Of a stretch of DNA of 64,000 nucleotides, positions 33,506 through 44,913 are shown one piece after another; position 1 is the first letter of the stretch; the number at the start of each line of letters is the position of its first letter. The notes under the pieces were generated by a model that was not told where the DNA came from, searched no databases, and saw only the letters and a list, made by a program, of their open reading frames with translations. This DNA is from Blastobasis lacticolella (Eukaryota; Arthropoda; Insecta; Lepidoptera; Blastobasidae). The stretch spans positions 12,710,200 to 12,774,199 of the forward strand of contig LR990052.1 of the NCBI GenBank assembly GCA_905147135.1. The letters are read 5' to 3'. Both the position numbers and the translations under genes were made by a program.

Positions 33506-35662
33506 CAGTAAATATACTCTATTGATGGCTACAAATTCGCTAGTTTACTTGTAGGCTCTTATCTGCCACTAAAATTGAACGGCTTCAAAACGCTGAATGG
33601 CCAACATTGTATGAATGACCGACATTTTAAACTAAGCGTGCATTTGCAAGCGTGTGCCAATCGTCAAATCCCATACAATTAGCCGCCACTTAGTTACTCA
33701 TTACGCGCTAACACTTTTCTGACAATGTAGACGTCTATTCTTGCTATTCTAGAACCGGTCGTCGGAGACGCGCCGCAAAATCGAACAATGGGATAACAAA
33801 CAGCCAGTAATCACTTTAAAAATAGATCAATAACGATTTCTCGGCAGAGAGACGCTGGCGACCGTGAAAGAGCAAAGTGGCTGCTGATTTGTGGTTGAGA
33901 CATCGCGCTCACTGTCTCATTCCTCGAGAGAATGCCCGATACGTATTCGTGGCAGATAGACGCTGGGCGCAACCGGCAACACATTTCTGACGCGATGAGC
34001 AAAAAGACCAGGCTGGCGAGGGCCCAACCGACTCAAACTGCGCCTCCCCGAGCGTCACATTAATTAACCATCAGATAGAATCTGGACTACGAAACACTTC
34101 TAGATATTTACGACAAGGCACAAGACGTAAACACATTTCGAATTGTGGCAGGTGTAATGTTTACCGGTGTTGACGTTGGTTGTTGCTGATGAAACATATC
34201 TCCTTATCATATTGGGCTATCGTCATTTATCACGAGTGCAGTTTCCAGCCAGTTAGTCGTTGAAGCGATTAAATTAAACCCAGTGCTGAGTTGTAGCTAT
34301 AATAATCTTCATCAGTTTTATGCCGGAATGTGACCCAGATTTATATAAAACGTAACACTATAATAAAACCAACCTATCAATAAGCATGATAATGGAATTC
34401 TTCGATCTATTTCCGATTGAGTGACTCAACATCGCCTAGCCAGACATATTTAAGATTTGGAGCCCTGTTAGGGCGTGAAAGAGAAGAAAGAAGCTGAAAA
34501 GTTAGTATGGTAGGTAAAAAAGACATTTGTTGTACGATAAAGTAGAAAAAGTACTTACTGACAGGGTCACACAAGGCGAGTTAAGCAGATTAGGACCTCA
34601 AATGACCAGGAAATAGGCAGCAGCGTTTCCTTTTCGGTGTCGCAGACAAAAACTGTGGAAAAACCTGTGAAAAAGCTTTCGACTTAGTTAATTAATTTTT
34701 TTTTATAACTTTCGCAAATTAGCATATTCACAAAGCACCTGCATTCCATACAAGTCTCTTCGAGCAAAGAAATAGTAATATAAATCCCAGTTGTAAGTTT
34801 CGATTTAAAAATTTCCAACGGTCGGTCGTCTTTTCTTTGTTATTTCAATCGATAGCCATTAGGAATTCGGAATTGCCCCTCAGCCGCAGTATATCAGAAA
34901 AGGCCAGAAAGATCGGAGCATGTGTCTCAATAACGCCTCGTGCGATAGGTACCTACGATAGCCGCCGCGCGCCGCCGGCACAACCGATGCCTTTTATATC
35001 CCCATATGAAATGCTGCTTTTATTTGCCGCATTACACCTACTATTTTGTTGGAACTGGCCAGTTTAAAACGATTTTTGAAGATATTCGTTTGTGATACGC
35101 AAATCTATACGCCACAGTATAGAAACTAACAACAGTAGAGCAGGTTATTGATAAGTATTATGCCACATCATTGGCTTTATTTAAACAGCGTCGATTACAT
35201 TTAGACAATGTAGATTCTTCTTTAAATTTCTGTGGACATCAAACGAGTAAATTTATTTAGATGTACTTGTCGATAACGTACTTTAACTTTGCTATTTTCT
35301 ATTTAAACGTACTCTATATTTACAACAGATAGGTAACGATTTGCCTTATTCGATACTGCCATCATATCACATGAACAGCCTATAGCAGATCACTAATGGA
35401 CTTTAACCTCCTCCATAACACTTCTTGACACCTGTCTGTCAAGGTTGGAAACATAAGTGTAGAGAATATTCAACAGAAAACACTGCGGCTCGTTTTTTGA
35501 TTTACAGAGGTACCTACAGTTTGTCTGCTGACATTAGTCATTTTTACGACCATCGAAGTTACAACCTTTTATGAATTTATGAGTCCTACGTCGCTCCTCT
35601 TCTCTTCGAGGCTATTGCAAGGACTCCTGTCGACTTCCTAACATGTAATTATTGTAATCTAT
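33506..35662. other. Non-coding stretch, nothing recognised
   Basis: No coding frames beyond chance, no RNA genes, no recognisable repeats. Confidence 0.35.
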
Positions 35663-35755
35663 TTTTTTATGTTTTGGTTGCAATCAAGCTGATGGTGTGC
35701 AGTCACCGCAGCCTATGGACTTTTGCAATACCAGAGGCATCACCCATGCCTTGCC
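35663..35755 (-). mobile_element. Retroelement 3' end (GGCGGTGACCACTT family)
   Basis: On the + strand: tttttttatg, gatggtgtgcagtcaccgca, gcctatggacttttgcaata, ccagaggcatcaccc. This is the complement of the family terminus; close to the copy at 46463. Confidence 0.6.
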
Positions 35756-38350
35756 ATATAAATAGCCAGGCATTTGACCGCTATCTTACCTGGTCATAAG
35801 TGACGATGCGGCCGAAAATGGAGCATGCCTACGAGTAAATCACTGTATCATTATGCTTATGCACATTAAAAATAACTCCATATGCTGCAAAAATAATCCT
35901 CACTGATCCATAGGTCAAGGGATGAACTCCTAGAATCGCTTGCATCCCATCACTTGGTGCAGAGAGTAGCTCGCCATTTACATGTAGGGTCAGCCATTGC
36001 TCACTATCTCACTGATTTACAGCCATATTCAATTGTTAGCAGGACTTGTATCAACAGCTGCCACGGCCGAATGGATAGTTCGCACGCCGTCTACACTGCG
36101 CTAACTTATTACAGGCCAATTCTGGAATTAGCCATTCAGTTTCGGTTGAATTTACGTACCATTGACAGGTTTTAGTTACGAAATTCGGACGGGCTCAGCG
36201 GTAGCTTTGTTAGCTAGTTATATTCGGTGGAACATTGAATATTTGTTAGGTCTGATTTCACCGTGTGGAATCATATTGACAGGTGAGAAGTTATTCATGT
36301 ACATGCCTACCGCCACGGCACGCCTTTTTGACGAGGTAGACAGACACGTTGTTCCATTTGCTTCAGTCCTGATAAACTCTCTCATCTCTTTCATATTCAT
36401 CAACCTTATCACACATGCTCGTCGATGTACCTACCTTTTTTTTGTCCTGACCTCGAATTAAAATAATTATTTAAAATAATCCAATAGATTTGAGTATTTG
36501 TAATTCAATAAACAGACAGTTTATTACAAACTACTTATCAATGAAGGTTTATGTAATTGCCCTTTACGGATTTCAATAATTCGTCAACTATAACGTATAC
36601 CTATGTATACCGTCAATACGATGTCATGATTCAGCATTTTAATTTGAATCACATTTTTATTACGTTAGGTAAAACAAAACCTATGACAAGACCATCACCA
36701 TTGGTTTTATAAATATGTATTGGTCGCAAAAGATTTCTTTTGGAGCGTGCACCTCATGAAAGTAGGCTGCATTTCTTTGGCGGCGTCCTAGGCTAGGCTA
36801 CGAGTGTAAACAGAGTGGCAGGTTTATGCGCAGTTTGAGCGGCTTTCGGTCTTTGTTCTAGGTAATGACCCTGCTTTCATCCCGGCCTCAATGGCCTCGT
36901 GTAAAGAGCAAGATACCGGACTGAACACGTCTCAAGACTGCGGATGTACTGACGCCACTCGCGCCAATAATATGAGCTTGTAGCATCGTGTTTGGAGTTG
37001 GAGATATTTGTGATCGGGTGGGACCTTGATCCGGTCATTTTTATGTCGTATGATTTTGTTATTAGAATAGCTAGGCATTTGATCGCCATCGTGGTGGGGT
37101 ATCGCGAGCAATAGCGATGACATTGATATCGATATTACTGGCGTGATATACATATAGGGTACAATGATATAGTGAATATGACTAGAAGGAAATAACGAAA
37201 GCAATAAAGGTATTAACTAGATCAAAGTTACATATTTTTTTACGCAGAAATGCTTTTTAAAGCAATTGATTAGACAAAAGCTTTAGATGTTTTATTTAGT
37301 GGCCCGAAATAATGCGTCAGTGTACGTGATGTTGAGAGTAGGGGTGCCATGACGTCACACGGCCCGTTCCGACTGTAATGACCCTATAACGGTCCGCATT
37401 ATTATTTATGTTGTGTAGCTGAGAACGGCATAATAGTACCATAAGAATGAAATAAATTCCCGCAAGTTTGAGTTCTTGGCCTCGCTTGAAAGCTGAGATA
37501 GCATTTATTGTTTCACATTTTCTGACAATACTCTCGATGTGTTTTGCGTGGGGCAATTACTTGCTTAATTTTGTACGTGGCTTAGAACGTGGATTCGGGT
37601 TTAGCACACAGAACCAGGTGATGAGATATTGTAGGTACGCGACAAGTAAATATGTACCTATTTACTTATTTTTCGAAATATTTTATAAGTTTTGAATTTA
37701 AAATACAGTATTTAAATTTCATTTTTGATTTATTGTTACTATCTATACACTGTACCAATTTATAGTGAAATATATCCTTTCATATTACACCTCCAAAAAA
37801 ACCGTAGGGCAGCCTGGCTCAGTCGGGCAAAAAGTTCCGGCGGCGGTATACAGATGGCGGTGCCAGTCGAGATTAAGTGGCCGGAAAGGGGGATTAAAGC
37901 AGGCTTGTCCTTTTATTAGTCCCGCACGTTGCCTGTGCCTATCTAAACGAGTAGTTGCGGTGGGTAAGCGGAGGATCCTTCCAATCGATCTCTTGTTACT
38001 TTGGCGGGGAGTGTGGCTCTAGAATTTGGGATAAAGTGACGCGATTCCCCGTGATTGAGAGACCAATCTTTGGTGAGTACTGTGGGTACCTCTGGCTGTA
38101 GCGTCGCTTGATTTCGTGATGGCGCTTAGTCGTTGGGTTTAATGAGATCCCTGCGTATAATGTTGAAGTAGCTACGAACGGTGTGGATAAATTGTCTTCC
38201 GTCACTTAATATTTGTCCCGAAATATAGGCTGTCTTACTAATAAAAAAGTCATTGATCTTGTATAGTTATATATTACACGGCGTGTGTAATGCTACATGT
38301 ATCTGGCTCAATTTCGGCGTCGCTGTTGTTGAATTTAGAAAAACCGTCAA
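35756..38350. other. Non-coding stretch, a single CRE noted
   Basis: A perfect TGACGTCA at 37349-37356 in otherwise featureless DNA. 37800-38010 is GC-richer with short overlapping frames but no domain. 'ggctcagtcgggcaaaaagt' near 37811 recalls a tRNA D arm, but no cloverleaf follows. Confidence 0.35.
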
Positions 38351-38544
38351 ATGGTATTTAAATTGGCGACACTTGGTTCTAGTTTTGGTCAGTTAAGCGT
38401 GTCTAATTACACGGCCTGCGCAACAAACTTATCCGACACAATGACAGCGTCGCTGTTTTTGTCCTGCACCTGGACAATGAAATACCTCTACAAAGCCACT
38501 GAAAAATCAGTGTTCAGATCTAGTTCTGGGCTTGTAAAATATAG
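38351..38544 (+). CDS. Weak candidate exon, ATG frame ending in a splice donor
   Basis: ATG (gtcaaATGg) opens 64 codons (MVFKLATLGSSFGQLS... to ...SSSGLVKY) and runs into TATAG|GTAAGTGATG, an excellent donor whose TAA would otherwise end the frame. It has the right shape for a first coding exon: a stop closes the frame just upstream, and the intron starts before the stop. Residue composition is ordinary; no domain or clear signal peptide. No TATA promoter seen. A frame of this length is common by chance, so the donor coincidence is the main support. Confidence 0.25.
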
Positions 38545-38573
38545 GTAAGTGATGTTTCTTGCCATTGACTCGC

Positions 38574-38668
38574 TAAGAAGATCTTGTCGTTAATATACTG
38601 CGATCTAGCGCGCGAGAGCCAGAGATCAGCCTTGACCACGATCCAGGATTTGACAGATCAAAGGTTTA
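38574..38668 (-). mobile_element. Degenerate SINE family A 3' fragment
   Basis: On the + strand: atcttgtcgttaatatact, gcgcgcgagag, cagccttgaccacgatccag, gatttgacagatcaa. Matches the complement of the family's last 90 bp. Confidence 0.65.
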
Positions 38669-39162
38669 CCTTTTAGGTTAGGATTACTTTTTATTTTGTA
38701 CTATAGGCAAGCGTTTGTCCGCAACCTCACCTGGTATTTAGGAATGCATTTTTGAGATAAACAGCGTTCTTCAAACGTTTCAATACTTCATCGTTTGCGC
38801 TGCGTACCTCCCCGCCCACACGCGGCCAAATGGGCGCTGCATATTTATCATTCAATCCGGGGCTCTTACGGAGTTTCTTTGGATAAATAAGTAAGCTCCC
38901 CCTAACACATGAACGACGGCTAAAACTCGATAGGAATAGCGTTATGAATATCGGATGAGGTGTGGCCTAGCGTACCCACTCAGTGGGAGTGTTGCAAGGC
39001 CTTTTATACTGGAAATATGACGTGTGTGACCACCGGAAAGAAGCCTTCTTTCGAGGTACTTAATCATACATATTTCTGTAGTATGCATAGCCTACTTATG
39101 TTCTCTAGTAACGTCGTTTTTGTATACGGTAAACGTTCACTTTCCTTAGGGATTAGTGGCCT

Positions 39163-39358
39163 AATTACGTAACTCTGTTGCTAACAATTTTCTGATTTCA
39201 ATGATTAAATTGTTACTTTTGCGATTACGTATGATCGATTTAGTAGTTTCAATTTATTACAATGGTACTTTGCCACTGAACCCATGAAATCGATGATACG
39301 GAATCGCAAAAATAACAATTTCAATCATTGAAATCAGAGAATTGCTGGTTACGTAATT
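39163..39358. mobile_element. 196-bp foldback element (long hairpin)
   Basis: AATTACGTAAC..ctgatttcaatgatt..ttttgcgatt on the left mirrors the right arm (tcaatcattgaaatcag ... gttacgtaatt). The match runs about 85 bp per arm with scattered mismatches. Non-coding; superfamily not assigned. Confidence 0.75.
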
Positions 39359-40154
39359 ATTATTTCTATATAATATGTAACATTTTTGCAAAGTTATGGC
39401 TCTTTCATTAATTTGTTATGTGACTTCGTAATTGTATTGGAATAAATGTTGTTTTGTATTGTAATATGCCAAATTAACAACCCACCGTGTTACCCCCTTC
39501 CGGCGGATGTTTTTCTTCATGTTTCAAGAATACTTTAAACCATATTACTTTGTATGTTTGTATTGCAATTATTGTAACAGAAACATCCAGAATGTCAGTC
39601 AAACTTCGGTTAGATAGTTTGATAATAGCCCTTAAATTTGATAATGCTCCAAGTTCTAACCCCCGTTTCTTTACTGGGATATATTTTCCCGCTTGTCTAT
39701 TTATTTTTCCGCGCGCAGAAATAAATATAGGCATGTCTCTCTCGATAGGGAGTGGTGTTATTTTATCACAAGATAAGTGATATAGATAAACAACGGAGCT
39801 TGTGTGTGCTTTATCCTAAGAAATCGTATTAGAATCGATTTTCGACACGATAGCTGTGTTATTTTAGTTTCGTCGCTAAAGGTAGTGTTTCGATACAATA
39901 ACCTGGTCTATTTATAGTTTTAATTGTGGTCTCGAAATAATGTTCAGTGCAAGCGGTAAATAATGCATATCGGCTAATTTTAGCTTCGTATTTATATTTT
40001 TTAAATACTGCAAACTAACTGCTTTCTTTCACTTTCTTACTGAGATCTTATTAAAAAATTATTTTCACGAAAATCCTTACAGAACATCAATTGATAACTA
40101 ATATAGATATAAAAGCATATACCATCTCCATTCCGTCGTTCGTAAAATGACATT
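39359..40154. other. Non-coding stretch, nothing recognised
   Basis: A 97-codon + frame at 39487-39780 has no recognisable domain and is of chance length. Confidence 0.35.
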
Positions 40155-40575
40155 GAATGAGCAGTTTTCCAATAGGTATCTAAAGCATTCCTAACCACTC
40201 ACTAGATGGCGCCCCGACAATTTTGGTAATTGATAATCGCTTGAAATAGGTTCTTAGCAAACAGGATATAAACACTGGGTACGTTGTATTGGATAATATT
40301 GTATTTGTCAAAAGTTTTCAACCATTTTAGAGGTTGTAATAATAATGGAACAAAGTGCCAAATTCTATAAATATTTCTTTTTATACTTCGTTTAACCTTT
40401 AACAGTTATGTTTATATTAATAAACATTTTATTTTTAAGTTAAGTATTAGTTGGCTGCATGAAATCACTGCAACCATCATACAGATTAAAAAAATATTAC
40501 CAAAATTGTAGGAGCGCCATCTATTGATGCTTTTTGAAACCAACTATCAATACCTACTGGAAAACTCCTCATTGC
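40155..40575. repeat. Inverted pair of a repeat carrying AGATGGCGC
   Basis: Left arm 40155-40231 and right arm 40497-40575 are complementary with gaps: gagttttccaNtaggtat, then agatggcgc and acaattttggtaa. The loop is about 265 bp. It may be a decayed foldback element or two head-to-head copies. A (CA)n run follows at 40579. Confidence 0.6.
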
Positions 40576-41149
40576 ACAAACACACACACACAAATACACA
40601 ACCTCTCACACTAAACGCATATACCATCTGTGTTCCGTCGAGGGTAAAAAGCAGAAGCAATGAGCACCCGATGACATCTGAATTATTATAGGTATACTAT
40701 ATTCACCTTCTTTTTCAATATTAATGCGTTTGACTGCCGTTGCCATTTAAAATCGAGAACGAGCAAGCCATAATTTACGCCGAATAAACCAGTTTCACTA
40801 CTAACTCCATACTTAATTTCTTGTAAACGCAATAAGAAAGTTTTCGGCCAAGGTTTGCGAATCTTCAGCTACTGAATAATTGAGAGGGATCCCTCTGTTT
40901 CACTTTCTTGCCCCTTTGGAGTGATTACAAAGTTCATAAAAAATTATGATATTTCGGCTTATTGTCGTAACAGACGAATAAAGTGCTGCAAGTGTAGCTT
41001 ACGAGTCTAACGACATCTTTGATTCTCTAAAAAGGTGTACTTCTGAACCTCTTATTGTAAGAACAGAAAGAGTAAATGTTTTTATGTGAAATAATAGATT
41101 TGATTAACTTGGAGGGTATTTTGCACACGGATATAAAGATTATTCTACT

Positions 41150-41445
41150 TACTTAGTGGAACAGTTGAACACTGACTGATGCTCTTACGGTAAAGGAAAA
41201 CATCGTGATAAAACGATAGAATAGAATATAATAGAATAATCATTTATTCGACATTTCGGAGACTGGATGTGTAACCATGTTCCAATCTGGCCAGGTTCCC
41301 CCGTTAATAGGGTCACGGCGGTCAGATGGCAGTCGCTCCATTGTAATTACTTGATCTGTCAAAACCTGGATCATGGTCAAGGCGGATTCCCGAGGCCTCG
41401 CGCGTGTGAGCACAAGCGGGACATTAACGCCAAGATGAAGATGCT
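41150..41445 (+). mobile_element. SINE family A interrupted by a tiny LINE tail
   Basis: A body copy without the tRNA head: gctcttacggtaaaggaaaa, catgttccaatctggccagg, gcagtcgctccattgtaatt and 3' end cattaacgccaagatga. Between 41217 and 41252 it is split by about 36 bp (gatagaatagaatataatag, then aataatcatttattcg). On the minus strand that insert reads as an AATAAATGATTATTCT..ATTCT LINE 3' tail. Confidence 0.8.
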
Positions 41446-43636
41446 GTTTTAATTGCTGCTTAATTTTAAAATAGTAGAAGAAGTTAGGTATACAATTTTA
41501 AATTTATATACTTGACAAAATGACAATCACTAATGAACAAATTGATTTTTTTGTTTATCTAAATCAGTAAATTTATTAGAGCGGATATTGAAAATCGGGT
41601 CAAAGCAAATTAACTATAAGTCACTACTGATGTACTATTTTTATTGCCTAGGTTTATGCAAAAACTAGTGGCCATTAGTCAGAAAAGAACAGTTGTTTCC
41701 GACGTAGCACGTGCCCAAAGTAGCTGCCTCAGAATTTATGTGGTATTAAAGTTATAACTTAAGTTAATGCAGCTCTATTCCCACTCCTTTAACAGTTCGT
41801 ATGGTGAATACGAAATAATTTTAATGACCTATTACGCGCACATGCGGTGATATATTGAGAAATATTTCTCGACTTTTGTTTCCACGTTTTAATTCTACAG
41901 TTCTTGATATTGTCCATACATACCTACCTCTTTTGCAGATGTATGTCCTACCTATGTATACTATGCCTATACTACACTTTGCAACTTTAACAATGAAGGC
42001 AAAAATAACCCTGTCGTATCTCCGAATCCAGATAAAGAGTTTCAGAAAATTAGAAATAATTTAACATTTTCTTTATTTTCCCCGTCGCTACTTCCAAAGT
42101 TTGGGGCCAAAGTGAAAAGTTGCCAGTTTTTTTTTCACAACTCATAAAGCCGAAGGAAATTAGAGGCTGATAAAATACTTTTCATTCGCCACTCTTTCTG
42201 CTGCTGACCCGACAATTGTCAACAAAGTTCGCCGGGTTTTCGCTGTAATCTTAATTAAAAATTCAATCATTTATTCATCCGATCGAAGTCGTTAAGGTCC
42301 TCTAATGGGCCGCGTGCTTTTTTTATTCCATTTTTACTTCGCATTAAAGCGGCTAGCTAATTTTCTCTATCGGGATCGAAAGTTATCATTGAAATGGGCG
42401 GGCTTTGATGGCCGCTGTGTTATTGGCCCGCGCTCGGCTTTTTGCACATCGCGATTGCTTCTAGGAAATAATTCATTAATGGTGTTTATAAGTAAGTAAG
42501 AGATAGGTACGTACAAAATAATATGTATATGTAAATAACTATACCTAATATATAGCTAAGTTAGTAAAATTTGATTCATTCAAAAGAAAACTGTCACAAT
42601 AATTAAAAAAATCAGCTATACAATTGCCTGGTAGCATATTCTAAATAAATATTACGATGAGTGGCTTTGTGTTCTAGTAGTATTTTTATCATCTAAACAT
42701 TTTAGACGACTCTTTCAACAAATGTAGACAAACAGTCGTAAGCTAGACAGGTGCGTAGGTTACAAAATGGTAAAAGTTCCTAATTAAATAGGTTGTTAAC
42801 ACTAATTTCATCAGGATGGCGAGTGTTGGCATGTTTACAAGTCCAGTAGATACGCAACGTGTCTCATAGTCTCACTACTTGTCTAATTATAATCGATCGC
42901 CGATTGACGAGGTGCCGACGTGGGTGTGTAAAATAACTCATCAGGTACCCGACTATGTTGAGAAAGGGACGTCTAAAAAAGAACTGCCTTTTTTTTAGTA
43001 CAACAGATATTTTCCGTCCGACCGGAGAACAAAATAAAGATGTTTTTCACAGATTGACAAGGTTAATCTTGGGGCAAGGAAGTGCCCCCGCCAAGTCGAG
43101 CTAATGAGCTAAAAATTTTGAGATACTCTTATCTTCAGTCTGGATCATGCTAGAAACCTCAAATTTTGAGAATAAGATGTAATTTTTATACCTTGGGAGT
43201 TTATTGGCACCTAAAATCCGTCGATTTCAACACCGACTAACTTTTCATCAAAATCTCTTCCCAAAGTCCTTCCTAAACAAAAAAAATAAATCTTTGACTT
43301 TCATCCTCTAACCCCCATCAAGAGTGCATCTCTAGATATAAAATTAAACATTTATGGCGCTTCCCGAAGTGCTAGAAAGCTAAAATTTAGTGTGCAGGCT
43401 AGAAATAACTAGGGCTTCCATACTTGGAAAATATAAAATATTTTTGGAGATATTTCGTATCTTATCAAAAACATTACATGTAAAATTGGTTTGCCATAAT
43501 ATCAGTGTCCGATCGACGCAATTGTCAGGGTCGTCATCGACGGCCGTCAGTCGTCGTTCGGTTAAACATTTTTATTTTTTATTTTAGTTTATACTTCATG
43601 TAGGTACACGCGCGTAGTATCAGCTCTGGAGCCCTA
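41446..43636. other. Non-coding stretch, nothing recognised
   Basis: An acceptor-like cctcttttgcag ends at 41938 but no supported exon follows. At 43509 'cagtgtccgatcg' resembles the hAT-like terminus at 11226 but has no partner. Confidence 0.35.
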
Positions 43637-43846
43637 TTTTTGAAACGCTCGCCTCAAGTCGGACAGTTTTCAATATTGATTTTCGGCATAAAAAACATTT
43701 TTGGTTTATTGGCAACTTCAAAAGCAAACGCTTCAAAGATAGGGAAAATCAGCGTCATGCATCAAAATGTTAAATTTCTCATACCTTTCGGTATGTTTTT
43801 CTTTAAATTTCTTAATTGAAAACGGTTCGACTCGAGGCATTGTCAC
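43637..43846 (+). mobile_element. MITE family 'TTTTTGAAACGCTCGCCTC'
   Basis: tttttgaaacgctcgcctca at the left and the complement of tgacaatgcctcgagtcgaa at the right give imperfect terminal inverted repeats, both followed inward by gttttcaat. The internal block ataggg, aaaatcagcgtcatgcatca, aaatgtt is shared with the 51043 copy. Confidence 0.65.
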
Positions 43847-43922
43847 TTATCTATGAAATCTATGAAACGGTCAAGCTATACTTTCTGACCAAATTTTAGG
43901 ACTTTTAAAGTGAGGGGCTTGG

Positions 43923-44028
43923 CTGCACATAAATTGTCCCATAAATCGGGTTTGGTTAAATATCGAGGTAAAAATCATCAAAACCGTTGTGACAAATCCT
44001 GACATCATGGTGACAATTTATGTGCAGT
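43923..44028. mobile_element. Short foldback element
   Basis: ctgcacataaattgtc at 43923 and its complement gacaatttatgtgcag ending at 44028. The 106-bp unit is probably a decayed MITE or a hairpin. Confidence 0.6.
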
Positions 44029-44689
44029 GAATAATCACTGGCGATTAGGCTTGTGCTTTAAGAGCTAAACTAGTACGTACGCATTTCGCTAGTGGAAAAC
44101 TCTTTAAAGTGTAATGAATTACTACGTCAAAGAGCACAAAAATTCAATATATATATTAAACAAACAAAGATATACCTAGGTAGAAATAAAGCGTTCAAAA
44201 GCATAGATGGTCTATGGTCATGACATGGAAATGATTCATATATTAATCCGTACACAATCTACTGTCTTTCTATAAAATATACTATTACACTCCCTCCACT
44301 ACTGTGAAGGAAGCGCAAGCCTAGCAGTGGTCTGTTTTGATTATCAAGAGGATCTAATAAAACTACAACTATTAAGCCCCAAATTCGTAAACACGTTTGA
44401 GAATGACGTTTAATGTTTTTTTGTATAAGTTTCTTTTTTAAGTATCAGCTAAATGCCTTTAACAATTTATAGCAAGACGTCCATAGCATACTATTTAAAT
44501 AGACAAGTACAAAATATATTGTCGTATTCAGTAAAACTATTATTACCCATCTGTCCAAGGCAGCCCTCATAGCTATTTCTAGATAGCCCATGAACTAATG
44601 ACGCGCTCTCCGTCAAAAGGGAAATTGTGTTTGTGGTTATTAATTCGAATTATGACATCGCCGAAATTAAACTCGTTAACAACTGACGG

Positions 44690-44779
44690 TGACGTGGCCT
44701 CACGTGATGAGTGACAGCCCTTCGGAATATTTTTTTATGGAACTGCCACCGGGAAGCACGAGCCTAAACCTTTATAAAA
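44690..44779 (+). promoter_or_regulatory. E-box/CRE/TATA promoter
   Basis: tgacggtgacgtggcctcac (two TGACG sites) leads into the E-box CACGTG (44701-44706) and gatgagtgacag; TATAAAA stands at 44773-44779. Start expected near 44803. E-box plus CRE plus TATA is an inducible-promoter layout. Confidence 0.5.
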
Positions 44780-44799
44780 ACTCGCAACATTTGCTGCAC

Positions 44800-44913
44800 A
44801 CATGTTTAGTGTGTCATATACAGAACGTATTTTTATAAAAATACAGATTGGTGCTCGTCTATGTTACGAGTTTTGTAAGTTTATAAATTTAATTAAAGTG
44901 GGCGTCTGAGACG
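44800..44913 (+). other. Candidate non-coding first exon with 35-codon uORF and donor
   Basis: From the TATA-predicted start to GAGACG|GTAAGTACTT (donor after 44913). A complete frame, ATG at 44802 to TGA at 44907-44909 (MFSVSYTERIFIKIQIG... 35 codons), closes four bases before the donor. The ATG would lie at the very 5' end, so it may fall upstream of the true start and be absent from the mRNA. The coding exon would be downstream. The promoter and donor are each good; their pairing at about 140 bp is what supports the call. Confidence 0.4.

Noticed and set aside
37805..37870. tRNA-like ggctcagtcggg
   Set aside because: No anticodon or T arm follows in the right spacing.
43505..43530. Second copy of the TAGTGTCCGA hAT-like terminus
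   Set aside because: Only cagtgtccgatcg matches; no inverted partner or duplication was found nearby.
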